Assembly (NCBI RefSeq): GCF_927798095.1
Contig: NZ_CAKMMF010000020.1
Span: forward strand, 1-64,000
Source of the DNA: Paenibacillus plantiphilus
GTDB lineage: Bacteria; Bacillota; Bacilli; Paenibacillales; Paenibacillaceae
Length of the DNA: 64,000 nucleotides
Reading direction: 5' to 3'
Shown here: positions 15,956 to 24,445 of the stretch, in pieces
How positions within the stretch are numbered: the stretch's first letter is position 1
Layout of the letters: every line of letters begins with the position of its first letter
Notes under the pieces: generated by a model
What the model was told of the DNA's origin: nothing
Database searches by the model: none
What the model saw: the letters and a program-made list of their open reading frames with translations, nothing else
Made by a program: the position numbers and the translations under genes

Positions 15956-17300
15956 GTACTGTAATGCGTAAATCATCGAACAATTAGCGTTGCAAAACCT
16001 TGCCAGCGTACGTCCACTTAAACGGCTTGGCCATGGTGCGATTGAAGTAGCGGATAAAGGCGAGCACCTGCTCCTTTAAGTCCTGTTTTGAAGTGAAGTT
16101 TCCTCTCTGGATTAGCCTGCGAACCAAGATGCTGAACCATATCTCGATTTGGTTGAGCCAGGAGCAATGCTTGGGCGTGTAGACGAATCGGATACGGTGG
16201 GTTCGGTCTGTAAGAAACGCAGAACGGGTCGCCTTCGATTTAAGGACACCTGCTTTTCGCTTGATGCCGAGCACAGACTCGTCCATTCCGCAATGCTTAG
16301 CGACGAGACGGACGACACTTTCGGAACGATGGATATCGAGCTGGTCCGTTACAAAAACCCATTCGGCGTCAGGGTCTTGAGTAATCAACCGCTCCATATG
16401 CTCGGCAAAGTCCTTCTCCGAGCGGGAATCGCCAACGGTCGGCATCAGGATCTGCCCCGTGGCCACCTCCAGATTTGCGATCAGACACTGAGTGCCATGG
16501 CGGACATACTCAAACTCGCGCCGTTCGATCAGTCCGGGCTTCGTCGGCAGCGTGGGATGAAGATGTTCAAGCGCCTGAATCCCACTCATTTCATCCATGC
16601 AGACGACGCGTACGCCGACGTTATGTAGAATGGGCGCATACTGGTAGGTACGGCAGACCACACACACCTGTTCGGCGAATTGTTCAGGATCTTGGGGACA
16701 GGCATTCAGCCATGACTTGGTGCGATGCGGTTTCAGATCCGCCTGATTTTAAAAAACGACCGACCTGCCGCTCAGATATGGTCTTGACAATGCCCCGCGC
16801 GATGGCTTCATCTCGAACCTACCGCGGTGTCCAGTGGGAGATCGGGCGCTCGGATTCTTTTGGATCTTCGCACGCAATGGCGACGATTTGAACAACCACT
16901 GGCCTCGGCCCATCGCTGAGTATTTCAACGATGACGCTTTCCAGCTCACGGGGCTGCTCGGCTTCAATCGCCGCCAGACGCTCGCTTTGGTCGATTCAGC
17001 GTTCGCGGCCACACACCAACCTGCGGGCGGTCAAATGGAATTCGTTTGCTGATTTGCAGATTGCTGATTCCTTGCTCAGATTCCAGAATGACGCGCGCCC
17101 GTTTCGCCACTTGTTGCGGTGTCAGTCGACGTCTAACAAGGCTTGCCAGCACATCACGCTGTTTGTCGGTCAGGTTGAGCGGTCTTTTTTTTGGTCCAGT
17201 GATCATCTCGCATCCCTCCCGGTAGGGTCCGAAGTATTTACTTCTTCTTACCCATTTCACACCGATTGGGAACTGTTGGAGATTTTCAGCTATTCAGTAC
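15956..17300. mobile_element. Decayed IS630-family (Tc1/mariner-like) insertion sequence
   Basis: About 1345 bp bounded by short inverted ends: CTAGTACTG on the left and CAGTACTAG on the right. It is flanked by TA within CTAG, the target preference typical of IS630 elements. The right-hand CTAG is also the stop codon of pepT, so the element inserted exactly at the end of that gene without altering the protein. The transposase inside is frameshifted. Confidence 0.85.
15984..17206 (-). pseudogene. IS630-family transposase, broken by frameshifts
   Basis: The N-terminal part starts at 17206 (MITGPKKRPLNLTDKQRDVL) and carries the helix-turn-helix (LTPQQVAKRARVIL), but the frame changes near 17010. 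The middle part reads ERPISHWTPR and GRFLKSGG in other frames and contains stops. The DDE nuclease part, 227 residues at 15984-16667, shows [21 protein letters not shown] and [16 protein letters not shown], the D, D and E catalytic blocks. At least two frameshifts separate the domains, more than a single programmed shift would explain, so the element is probably inactive unless supplied in trans. Confidence 0.88.
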
Positions 17301-18544
17301 TAGTCGGCGGCGATCCCTCTTTGTTCGGACAGCTTGACGATCTCAATAATAACATTAGTGGCGCGGATCATATTATCGACCGAAACATACTCATACTTGC
17401 CATGATAATTTTCCCCGCCGGTGAAAATATTCGGTGTAGGCAATCCCATGTAGGAGAGCTGAGAGCCGTCCGTTCCTCCGCGAATCGGCTGAACAATCGG
17501 CTCAATACCCAGGCTGACCATCGCCTCGTGAGCGATCTCGACGATCTCTTTGACCGGCTCAATTTTCTCCCGCATATTGAAATATTGATCCTTGATTTCC
17601 ATCGCAATCGCATCTTTGCCATAGATGGCTTGCAGCTCTTCAATGATGGTGGTAAGCATGGTTTTGCGGGCATTGAACGCTTCACGGTCGAAATCCCGGA
17701 TCAGATAATGAAGCTTCGTTTCCTCTACATGGCCTTGAATGGAAATCAGATGAAAGAACCCCTCATAGCCCTCTGTGAGCTCCGGCGCTTCCTCTGCAGG
17801 CAGACGCCGATGCAATTCCATTGCAATCTTGGAGGAATGAACCATTTTGCCCTTGGCCGTGCCGGGATGGACGTTCGTGCCACGGCATGTAATGCGGGCT
17901 GCCGCAGCATTGAAGCTCTCGTATTGCAGCTCGCCAAGCGGTCCTCCGTCAATGGTGTAGGCATATTCAGCGCCGAAGGCCTTCACATCGAAGCGATGCG
18001 GTCCTCTTCCGATCTCTTCATCGGGTGTAAAGGCAACTCTTACCCTGCCGTGCTTGATCTCCGGATGCTGAAGCAAATAAGCCATTGCGGTCATGATCTC
18101 GGTGATGCCTGCTTTATTGTCGGCGCCCAGCAGTGTAGTGCCGTCAGTTGTAATGAGCGTATGTCCTTTATAGCCAGCAAGCTCAGGAAATTCCCGAGGC
18201 GACAGCACAATGGGACCGGCTTCGTTCAATATAATATCGTTGCCGTCATAATTGTCTACCAGCTGCGGCTTAACGCCGGCTCCTGTGAAGTCGGTCGCAG
18301 TGTCGATATGGGCGAGAAAACCAATCGTTGCAACCGCCTTGTCCGTATTGGAGGGGAGAGTAGCCATGACATATCCGTTCTCGTCCATCGTTACGTCTTC
18401 CATCCCAATTTCTCTCAGCTCGTCTGCAAGCATGCGGCCAAGCGTAAGCTGGCCAGGTGTGGAGGGACAGGAATCACTGCTGTCATCGGATTGGGTATCC
18501 ACTTGCACATAACCAGTGAAACGTTTGATGATCTCGTTCTTCAT
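17300..18544 (-). CDS. pepT: Peptidase T (tripeptide aminopeptidase)
   Basis: 414 residues, the usual length for the M20 family tripeptidase PepT, which removes N-terminal residues from tripeptides in the cytoplasm. Zinc and catalytic motifs are intact: [11 protein letters not shown] (His-x-Asp), [23 protein letters not shown] and, near the C-terminus, the NYHGKYEYV histidine segment. An AGGAGCTGAAGGATA leader gives a good ribosome-binding site. Its stop codon lies in the CTAG where IS630 inserted, and its last 247 bp are duplicated at 13701-13947. It lies next to, but runs away from, the ImmA/ImmR genes. Confidence 0.95.
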   Translation of the reverse strand: MKNEIIKRFTGYVQVDTQSDDSSDSCPSTPGQLTLGRMLADELREIGMEDVTMDENGYVMATLPSNTDKAVATIGFLAHIDTATDFTGAGVKPQLVDNYDGNDIILNEAGPIVLSPREFPELAGYKGHTLITTDGTTLLGADNKAGITEIMTAMAYLLQHPEIKHGRVRVAFTPDEEIGRGPHRFDVKAFGAEYAYTIDGGPLGELQYESFNAAAARITCRGTNVHPGTAKGKMVHSSKIAMELHRRLPAEEAPELTEGYEGFFHLISIQGHVEETKLHYLIRDFDREAFNARKTMLTTIIEELQAIYGKDAIAMEIKDQYFNMREKIEPVKEIVEIAHEAMVSLGIEPIVQPIRGGTDGSQLSYMGLPTPNIFTGGENYHGKYEYVSVDNMIRATNVIIEIVKLSEQRGIAAD

Positions 18545-18564
18545 TATCCTTCAGCTCCTGCTAA

Positions 18565-18975
18565 TTAGAAGTAAAATGTTTGCATTTCCTCTGGAACGCC
18601 ATTGCGTCTAAGCATATCGGCAATGGCCTCGCCGTTCTTGGGCGAGTCGCCTGCGGTCAGGAGACGGGCGGCGAACTTGTTGGCTTGACGCTCGAATTTG
18701 CCGACATTGAAGAAGGATTGCTCGTCCAGCCAGAATCGGCTGAACCCGGGATGGAGCCTGTCATGACCGAGCTCATGCGCGCATACGAACCGGCTCCAAT
18801 CGTCAGAGAGCTGATCGTGAATCACGATGAAGCGTCTTCGCAGCTTCTTATAATAAAGTCCTCTAGTTCGTTCGCCCAAGTCGGCATACCGAATATGAAT
18901 GCCGATGCCTTGGGCAATAACAAAGGGGTCATTGGTCTGGAATTTGCGGACCAGCTTTACGATCAGTTTATCCAT
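18565..18975 (-). CDS. ImmA/IrrE-family metallo-endopeptidase
   Basis: 136 residues with the zinc-protease motif VCAHELGHDRLHP in the middle. In ICEBs1 and related prophages, ImmA-type proteases cleave the cognate ImmR repressor to switch on the element. Here it follows the XRE repressor by 9 bp on the minus strand, the classical immR-immA order, and a GGGTGACG ribosome-binding site supports the start. It therefore probably inactivates the neighbouring repressor to derepress the phage-tail locus (family knowledge plus synteny). Confidence 0.9.
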   Translation of the reverse strand: MDKLIVKLVRKFQTNDPFVIAQGIGIHIRYADLGERTRGLYYKKLRRRFIVIHDQLSDDWSRFVCAHELGHDRLHPGFSRFWLDEQSFFNVGKFERQANKFAARLLTAGDSPKNGEAIADMLRRNGVPEEMQTFYF

Positions 18976-18984
18976 GGCGTCACC

Positions 18985-19404
18985 CTATCGATTTTGATTG
19001 CTTTTGAAGTCGTCCATGCTGTCGCTTTTTTTCTTGCGTTTGTTCATTTGCTTGGCGTCCCAGAAAAGACCTGTCAATACATCCAATACCCGCTCGCGAT
19101 CCCGCTCGGACATAGGCACGCCATCGAACATAATCTCGCCGTCCTCTTCGAGCATGCGCTTGAAGTCGCGTTTGTCCTTGCCCGTTGCCCATTCTGGAAT
19201 GGCATGATCCTTGCGCCCCAGAAGATAATCGGTGGAGGTGTCCAGCATGTCGGCGATTTTGGTCAACGTCTCTCCAGGCGGTGTTGCGACATCTCTCTCG
19301 TAATTGGAGAAGTTAGCCCGGTTCATCCCAAGCTGCTCGGCCATTTGATCCTGCGTGTACCCTCTCTTCATTCGCAGCTCTTTAATTCTTGCTCCAATGT
19401 GCAC
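18985..19404 (-). CDS. XRE-family transcriptional repressor (ImmR-like)
   Basis: 139 residues starting at a GTG behind AGAGGAGCG. The N-terminal helix-turn-helix occupies residues 3-60 (RIKELRMKRGYTQDQMAEQL, then NRANFSNYERDVATPPGETL). The C-terminal half is acidic, then Lys-rich. Repressors of this arrangement keep prophages silent until cleaved by the partner ImmA protease encoded next. The upstream region carries several GTAAA/TTTAC dyads that could be its operators. Target genes are probably the divergently transcribed small ORF and Xpf-like sigma factor. Confidence 0.88.
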   Translation of the reverse strand: MHIGARIKELRMKRGYTQDQMAEQLGMNRANFSNYERDVATPPGETLTKIADMLDTSTDYLLGRKDHAIPEWATGKDKRDFKRMLEEDGEIMFDGVPMSERDRERVLDVLTGLFWDAKQMNKRKKKSDSMDDFKSNQNR

Positions 19405-19423
19405 GGTAATCGCTCCTCTGATT

Positions 19424-19565
19424 GTAAAGATTATTTACTATTGACGAAAATATTATTTACATGTTACATTCAAGCTGTTGGGGTACACGGTATAGATCAA
19501 CCGATTTTTCATAGGCGTGATGTTAATAATATTTACTATGTCCATTATATATTGTAAATATTATT
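19424..19565. promoter_or_regulatory. Candidate repressor operators in the immR / xpf-like divergent region
   Basis: Four related sites: GTAAAGATTATTTAC (19424-19438), AAATATTATTTAC (19448-19460), AATAATATTTAC (19525-19536) and GTAAATATTATT (19554-19565). The last two form a perfect 12-bp inverted repeat spaced by 17 bp. Position between the repressor gene and the divergent regulator genes fits an ImmR-type operator cluster. Binding is inferred. Confidence 0.55.
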
Positions 19566-19575
19566 AGCACAACTA

Positions 19576-19775
19576 CAGGAAACTAAGCATATGCTTACGA
19601 GGCAGTTTTCTGCTTGCAATGTAGTTCATTCAAGAAGTTTCACAGAAAACTAAGCATATGCTTTCGAAGCAGTTTTCTGCTTGCAATGTAGTTCATTCAA
19701 GAAGTTCCACAGAAAACTAAGCATATGCTTACGAGGCAGTTTTCTGCTTGCGGTGAAGTAAATTCAAGAAGCAGC
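19576..19775 (+). repeat. Three tandem 67-bp repeats, each with a CAGAAAACT...AGTTTTCTG hairpin
   Basis: The core AACTAAGCATATGCTT recurs at 19581, 19648 and 19715, an exact 67-bp period. Each unit pairs AGAAAACT with AGTTTTCT around a palindromic AAGCATATGCTT. The third unit grades into the leader of the small gene at 19804. The repeats lie between the candidate operators and the first tail-regulator gene, so they are probably transcribed as a 5' leader or act as protein-binding sites. Function unknown. Confidence 0.85.
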
Positions 19776-19803
19776 GCACAAAACTTTAGGAGGAAACAAA
19801 TAT

Positions 19804-19977
19804 ATGAAGCGAATAGACAAGGACAAGCTATGTGATCATCTGGATGTTTGTATTGAGCTGGCGGAGGGCAAGGATGAACAGCGAATTGCAGAGGTGCTGC
19901 GGAATTTGCAGCAGGAGATCCGGGATGGCGAGTTTGATGCGGAAGAAGTCGGTCGGGAGAAAGGGGGAGATGAATGA
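19804..19977 (+). CDS. Small 57-residue protein upstream of the Xpf-like sigma factor
   Basis: Starts MKRIDKDKLCDHLDV and ends REKGGDE; acidic and predicted helical. It has a strong TTTAGGAGGAAAC ribosome-binding site 7 bases before the ATG and overlaps the next gene by 4 bases (ATGA-type coupling), so it is very likely translated. No family recognised. The position between repressor and positive regulator suggests a regulatory accessory role, but that is only context. Confidence 0.7.
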   Translation: MKRIDKDKLCDHLDVCIELAEGKDEQRIAEVLRNLQQEIRDGEFDAEEVGREKGGDE

Positions 19978-20441
19978 TGGAGGACATGATTGTTTGTTAC
20001 AAGGATACAAGGCGAACATTACGGGCGCTGCGCACGCTGGTAACAGATGGAGCAGAACGGCGAATTGTCGGCGATATGATCGGCGATTGCGAGTATTCGC
20101 TGCAGTGGATGCAGACTGGAAGACGCCCAGGCAATCGGCGCGGTATTGAACGCAGGGCTGCGTACCAGCGCGAGAAGCTGATGGACCCGATATTGATGCA
20201 ATCCTTCGTACAGTCCAGCACCGGCGGAAGTCCTGCCAATCTCTCGGAGGATCAGCGGACACGAATCGGGAAGGTGTTATCGGGACTGACTGTGCGCGAG
20301 CGTGAATGCTACATGATGGCGCACGGGGAGTGCTTCTCGCTGGCGCAGATCGCGGAGATGATCGGAATCAGCAAGGGATCCGTGTATACCTACGTCCTGC
20401 GAGCGCAAAGAAAAATTACGGTCAAGCTGGAGATGGGATGA
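19974..20441 (+). CDS. xpf: Sigma-70-like positive regulator (PBSX Xpf-like)
   Basis: 155 residues. The C-terminal half is a sigma-70 region 4 helix-turn-helix: LTVRERECYMMAHGECFSLA, then IAEMIGISKGSVYTYVLRAQ. The N-terminal half (residues 1-85) has no clear region 2, as in Xpf of Bacillus PBSX, the sigma-like factor that switches on late tail genes. Translationally coupled to the preceding 57-residue ORF. It probably directs transcription of the tail operon that begins 5.4 kb downstream, across an inserted block (inference). The symbol is by analogy. Confidence 0.8.
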   Translation: MMEDMIVCYKDTRRTLRALRTLVTDGAERRIVGDMIGDCEYSLQWMQTGRRPGNRRGIERRAAYQREKLMDPILMQSFVQSSTGGSPANLSEDQRTRIGKVLSGLTVRERECYMMAHGECFSLAQIAEMIGISKGSVYTYVLRAQRKITVKLEMG

Positions 20442-20447
20442 AGCATG

Positions 20448-21212
20448 TCACACTGATTTCGACAAATCAACCTTCCTGATAATGGAAATACAAACGAGCA
20501 GAGATAGAACGAATAGGAACGAATTATAGGTAAAAGACCATTGTATGGTGAGCAGGCTTCCCCTGTTGCTGTCAGCCAATTGGGATACGAGCATTTGGCT
20601 GGTCGGCGTCCATTTGAGGTAGGTTCGCAAGCTTTCCTCCATCCAGCAGCCATATCCGATCAGGCTCATAATAGCGCCTATCCAGCCAGCAGCTCTGGCA
20701 GACCGCGTAAATAAGGAAATCATGATGACAAATGTGCCGAAGGCTGCAAGTGTACAGGTATAAACAACGATGATCATCAGAAGATCAGAGAGCGGCATGC
20801 TCTGTTTACCCACTAGTGAATGCTCACTCGAAATGGACTCCATCGGAAATCCGATACAAATCGCCAGGAGGAGGGCAATCGCTATACTGATCGCAGTAAA
20901 TAGAAATGCGGATACAGCCAATACGCCAATCTTGGAAAGAAACCATGCAACCCTGGATTTGAAGCGGGTTAACGTGTAGTCTGTGAATCGATCACTGTCA
21001 TTCGCAGACACGAGATCGGCAAACATAATGATGAATAGAATGGGGAAAATAACGATCGCTGCCAGCGGCTGTGTAAAAATTGAAATGACAAATTGCCATA
21101 TGCTTGCCAGTCCGCTGCTCATGAGTCCCATCAATAAAAAGTGAATCGTTATTAGGCTGTAAACGACCAGCCAGCGTGATTGCCGACGATAATAAAGTTC
21201 GAATAAAAGCAT
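20448..21212 (-). CDS. ABC transporter permease (membrane subunit)
   Basis: 254 residues with about six hydrophobic segments and no extracellular domain. The general ABC-2 layout is recognisable, but no specific family. Its start overlaps the stop of the ATPase gene (TAATG), so the two are translationally coupled and form one transporter. It lies only 6 bp from the convergent Xpf-like gene. Substrate unknown. Confidence 0.8.
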   Translation of the reverse strand: MLLFELYYRRQSRWLVVYSLITIHFLLMGLMSSGLASIWQFVISIFTQPLAAIVIFPILFIIMFADLVSANDSDRFTDYTLTRFKSRVAWFLSKIGVLAVSAFLFTAISIAIALLLAICIGFPMESISSEHSLVGKQSMPLSDLLMIIVVYTCTLAAFGTFVIMISLFTRSARAAGWIGAIMSLIGYGCWMEESLRTYLKWTPTSQMLVSQLADSNRGSLLTIQWSFTYNSFLFVLSLLVCISIIRKVDLSKSV

Positions 21213-22069
21213 TAATGATCCTTTCTGATCGCTGTCGAATAGATTCCTTTAAGAGCGAGGAAAGCGAAGAGCTCCTCGTCCGTTTCCCACTCTCCCATGC
21301 AAGTGCCGGCAAGATTGTTATTCATCCAACCGATTTTTTGAAAGGAGGGGATATTCAGGCTCAACAGCTCTAAATCCTCTGCGGAATTCGTCATTATGAT
21401 CCACTTGTGTTCTCTTCTTTGCCGAATCGGCAACAGAACGCCTTCTTCGAGCGAATATAGCTTATCGCAGAACGGATTAATGTCCGCCTGTCTATCCGAT
21501 ACGAGCAAAATAGAGGCCCCCCTTCTGGTCTGTTCTTCTAGAATATCTGCCAATAAGCGTCTTCCTTCCTGATCAAGACCATTGGTAGGCTCGTCGAGCA
21601 GCAGCACGCTCGGCTCCTCCATAATAGCTTGGGCAATGCCCAATCGCTGACGCATATCCAACGAATAAGACCATACAGGATTGCGATTATCAGGATTCAA
21701 TCCGATTCGAAGCATAGAGGTCCGTATGGAATTGGTGTTGATTCTTCTTCGGATTCTGGCAAGCATAGCCAAATTGCGCAAGCCTGACAGCTGTGGAAGG
21801 AAGGCGAGCGACTCTATGAGTGCGCCTATACCTGAGGGCAGTCCTCCCAGAAGGCCGGGGTGTACCTTTTTCCCAGTTACCCATACCTCGCCTGCATCAG
21901 GATAGAGTACACCCGCAGCAAGTCTCAACAAAGTGGTTTTACCGGCTCCTTTGGCGCCGATGATGCCAACTACGCTTCCTTGCGACACGGTTAACCGGAT
22001 TCTCACTAGCACCTGTTTGTTTCCTATTGTTTTGGACACATTTCGAAATTTAATCATGGTAGAAGTCAT
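21212..22069 (-). CDS. ABC transporter ATP-binding protein
   Basis: 285 residues from the ATG at 22069 (MTSTMIKFRNVSK); a start 38 codons upstream has no ribosome-binding site. Walker A is GAKGAGKTT and Walker B is VLLLDEPTNGLD. The signature loop reads YSLDMRQRLGIA instead of the usual LSGGQ form, as in some lantibiotic-immunity or bacitracin-type ATPases. The C-terminal 90 residues form an extra domain. It could protect against an antimicrobial or export a peptide (inference). Coupled to the permease gene downstream. Confidence 0.85.
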   Translation of the reverse strand: MTSTMIKFRNVSKTIGNKQVLVRIRLTVSQGSVVGIIGAKGAGKTTLLRLAAGVLYPDAGEVWVTGKKVHPGLLGGLPSGIGALIESLAFLPQLSGLRNLAMLARIRRRINTNSIRTSMLRIGLNPDNRNPVWSYSLDMRQRLGIAQAIMEEPSVLLLDEPTNGLDQEGRRLLADILEEQTRRGASILLVSDRQADINPFCDKLYSLEEGVLLPIRQRREHKWIIMTNSAEDLELLSLNIPSFQKIGWMNNNLAGTCMGEWETDEELFAFLALKGIYSTAIRKDH

Positions 22070-22455
22070 TATTTGTATCCCGCCTAACTCTGTGCGTAAG
22101 CGCTCCTTTCCAAGTGAGATTGAAAAGGAACGGGGAAGAAACCGCAAGGCAGGTCTCTGTTCCTCTATCGCTTCTAGTTGCAATTCATCTTAAATTTGGT
22201 CAATCTTGGACATTAAATATTTTCCTATGTTAATCTTGTATATAAAGGAATTCGATTCCAGGCAGCATTTATCTTGAAAAAGCGGTATATTTAAATAACG
22301 CAACATCCATCAAAAATCTGACGCAAAAAGTTAAAAATTTTTAATTCATGCCAAAGTTGGGCGGGCCGCAAACACCAGTTGATTCAGCACTATGTATTCT
22401 ATAGGGCCCACTGCGCTGCCCCTTTATCATTGAAGAAGATTGGGGTACAACTCAT
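22070..22455. other. Divergent intergenic region between ABC operon and ECF sigma gene
   Basis: 386 bp, mostly AT-rich, with no gene recognised. It must hold the promoters for the leftward ABC operon and the rightward sigma/anti-sigma pair. TTGATT and TATAGG near 22379-22405 are spaced by only 15 bp, so no confident promoter can be named. The sequence 22070-22180 is open in frame with the ATPase but lacks a ribosome-binding site. Confidence 0.5.
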
Positions 22456-23037
22456 ATGGAACAGTGGTTTTACTTGCTGCGTAACAACATCGAAACTTTG
22501 GACAACGAGTCCCAAGAAATGATCTATCACTCCTTCCGGCGATTTGTTTACAAAGATATTTATTTTCTAGTTAGAGATCACCCATCAACAGAGGATATTA
22601 TTCATGAAGCCTTTATCAAGGTTGTTGTGCAATGTCCTAAAGTGAAGCATGCCTCCAACCTTCAAGGCTGGATCAAGCAGGTGACGCGTAACACGACGAT
22701 GGATTGGTTAAGGAAGAATAAGAGGAATCGTCAGAATCTAGATCTGGACATTGTGAATATCATAGAGCAGAATAAGACGTTGGGCTTGAATGAGCAGGGG
22801 GTTGCCGCCGAGGTAGAGAACAGGCTTCGGGACGAGCTGCTGCATCAAACGATCAACGAGCTGGCGCCAGACTACCGGATTCTGCTGCTGCTCTATTATG
22901 TGGAGGAGAAATCCTATAATGAAATTTGCAGGGAGCTTCAGCTTTCGGAGCAGGTAGTTACTCAGCGATTGGCCAGAGCACGCAAAAAGCTGCTCCAATA
23001 CTTCTCAAGAAAATGGGTTGATCGTTATGAAAGATAA
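22456..23037 (+). CDS. ECF-type RNA polymerase sigma factor
   Basis: 193 residues. Sigma region 2 spans about residues 25-95 (DHPSTEDIIHEAFIKV, then NLQGWIKQVTRNTTMDWLRK). Region 4 spans about residues 130-185 (LAPDYRILLLLYYVEEKSYN, then EICRELQLSEQVVTQRLARA). No extra C-terminal domain. The gene overlaps the next by 11 bp, and that gene encodes a membrane protein of anti-sigma layout, so the pair is a typical sigma/anti-sigma operon sensing an envelope signal. Regulated genes are unknown. The neighbouring ABC transporter is a candidate. Confidence 0.92.
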   Translation: MEQWFYLLRNNIETLDNESQEMIYHSFRRFVYKDIYFLVRDHPSTEDIIHEAFIKVVVQCPKVKHASNLQGWIKQVTRNTTMDWLRKNKRNRQNLDLDIVNIIEQNKTLGLNEQGVAAEVENRLRDELLHQTINELAPDYRILLLLYYVEEKSYNEICRELQLSEQVVTQRLARARKKLLQYFSRKWVDRYER

Positions 23038-23818
23038 AGTAGAGCAGCAAGATAAAGTGGAGCAACCAACTGCAGACCTCAAGGAGATGGTTCGCAATTT
23101 ATACAATGACGTGGAGATTCCGGAGGCGGCTGGTTCATGGCAGAAGGCGCAGCAGCAATTGCACAAAAGACGCAGACGCATCAAATGGATGAACCGCGCC
23201 AAGGTATCCATCGCCATCGTGGTCGTCTCGTTGTTCATTAATATTGCTTTGAACCTCAACATGTCGGTTACCTACGCAGGGTTTACCTCTCTGTTCAAGG
23301 AAGCGAAGGAGCATGTGATTCAGATCTTCTTTCAAGATCCTGACAAGGAAGAAGATACTGGACATGCCAAAACGCCGCCTCCACCGGATGAAGTATACGA
23401 AACGGAGCCAACTGCACCGGAAATAACGACATTGGAAGAAGCAAGGGCCAAGGTGGCTTTCCCAATATTGACGCCTGATATTGTACCCGAAGGTTTCAAT
23501 CTGGATATTGTAAGAATTTTCCGCGAATCTGACAATCAATACAAGAATGTTTATCTGGAGTATGTGAATGAGGCCGGGAGAATCATTAAGCTGAGTCAAC
23601 GGCTTGTGAGCGATCAGTCGGGTGCGTTGAAGACAGAGGTGGCGACAGACGCGGGAGAGATTAAGGATATCTTCGTACTGGACAAGCCGGCGGTGCTCAT
23701 TATTTTGCCGGAAGGCATGCACAGTCTAGAGTGGCTCAACCAAGAGAATATTAAAATTTCAATTTCCGGCGAGCTGACAGAACGCGAGCTTCTTCAATTC
23801 GCAGAATCTATGAAGTAA
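23027..23818 (+). CDS. Membrane anti-sigma factor with DUF4367-like sensor domain
   Basis: 263 residues from the ATG at 23027 (MKDKVEQQDK); a TTG nine bases upstream is in frame. The cytoplasmic N-terminal 60 residues would bind the sigma factor. One membrane helix lies near residues 63-80 (VSIAIVVVSLFINIAL). A Pro-rich linker (about residues 108-130) leads to an extracellular domain containing FPILTPDIVPEGFNLDIVRI, typical of DUF4367 proteins. It probably holds the ECF sigma factor until an external signal acts. Followed by a hairpin terminator. Confidence 0.85.
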   Translation: MKDKVEQQDKVEQPTADLKEMVRNLYNDVEIPEAAGSWQKAQQQLHKRRRRIKWMNRAKVSIAIVVVSLFINIALNLNMSVTYAGFTSLFKEAKEHVIQIFFQDPDKEEDTGHAKTPPPPDEVYETEPTAPEITTLEEARAKVAFPILTPDIVPEGFNLDIVRIFRESDNQYKNVYLEYVNEAGRIIKLSQRLVSDQSGALKTEVATDAGEIKDIFVLDKPAVLIILPEGMHSLEWLNQENIKISISGELTERELLQFAESMK

Positions 23819-23855
23819 GCCAGGAGCCAGGCTTGTTGCAGGTTTTAATGGAGAC

Positions 23856-23891
23856 GAAATACCCTTTGCGCCATGATGCAAAGGGTATTTC
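23856..23891. terminator. Hairpin terminator after the sigma/anti-sigma operon
   Basis: A perfect 14-bp stem GAAATACCCTTTGC / GCAAAGGGTATTTC with an eight-base loop. A T-run is lacking on the plus side. It also lies downstream of the convergent YrvL-like gene. Confidence 0.75.
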
Positions 23892-23977
23892 GCAAGTACA
23901 CTTATTGTTGCCGTTCCCCCTTGCTCGGAACTAGGTGAGTGCAACCATTAGTAAAAGCCCGGATATCCTCTTGACAA

Positions 23978-24445
23978 TCATGAGCGATGTTCCTTCTTTG
24001 CGGCAGCGTCTTGTGCTTTTAATTTGTCTGAAAATTTCACGATAAGATAGAAAAATGCGTAAATGACAAGGGTCAGAATAACTTCCGACTGTGCATTCAT
24101 AATCTCTACTCCATCGATCCACAGATCTACCACATGCAGGCAAAGACCGAATAAAATGATTAGCACCAATTCCTGGATTGTTACTGTTGCATAACGAAAG
24201 TGTTCCTTGAAGAGGTGAATGCGAAGCGTCTCTAACAACGTTCCAAATACGCTCAGAACGCCTGTCATGATGAGCAGTATTCCGATAAATCCGAACATAG
24301 ACGCAGTTGAATGAACGCGAATGCTGATCATATCCGTGCTTTTGACGAGGTAGACCAATAGTGCGATTGTGAATATAGCTAGTATAAGAGTTGCTGCTAC
24401 TGCGAGTATTACTTTTGTAATAGAAGCCAGTCTATTCTTATCCAA
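23978..24445 (-). CDS. YrvL-like integral membrane protein
   Basis: 155 residues from a TTG start at 24445 (LDKNRLASITK), 10 bases after TGGAGG. Four hydrophobic segments are visible: about 10-32, 50-72, 85-105 and 115-140. The layout and the final KFSDKLKAQDAAAKK tail resemble YrvL regulatory proteins, whose Bacillus member is an anti-sigma-like regulator in oxalate-decarboxylase control. The family call is from gestalt, not a diagnostic motif. Convergent with the anti-sigma gene. Confidence 0.55.
   Translation of the reverse strand: MDKNRLASITKVILAVAATLILAIFTIALLVYLVKSTDMISIRVHSTASMFGFIGILLIMTGVLSVFGTLLETLRIHLFKEHFRYATVTIQELVLIILFGLCLHVVDLWIDGVEIMNAQSEVILTLVIYAFFYLIVKFSDKLKAQDAAAKKEHRS

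Noticed and set aside
13701-17550. attL/attR of a prophage at pepT
   Set aside because: The direct repeat encloses the stalk-gene/IS630 block, not the tail locus; 247 bp is long for an att core and no integrase is present.
16931-18568. 545-codon plus-strand frame over pepT
   Set aside because: Antisense to pepT and the IS630 transposase, no recognisable domain.
19576-19775. CRISPR or phage attachment site
   Set aside because: Units of 67 bp are similar along their whole length, without spacers. No integrase or matching second copy at the other end of the tail locus.
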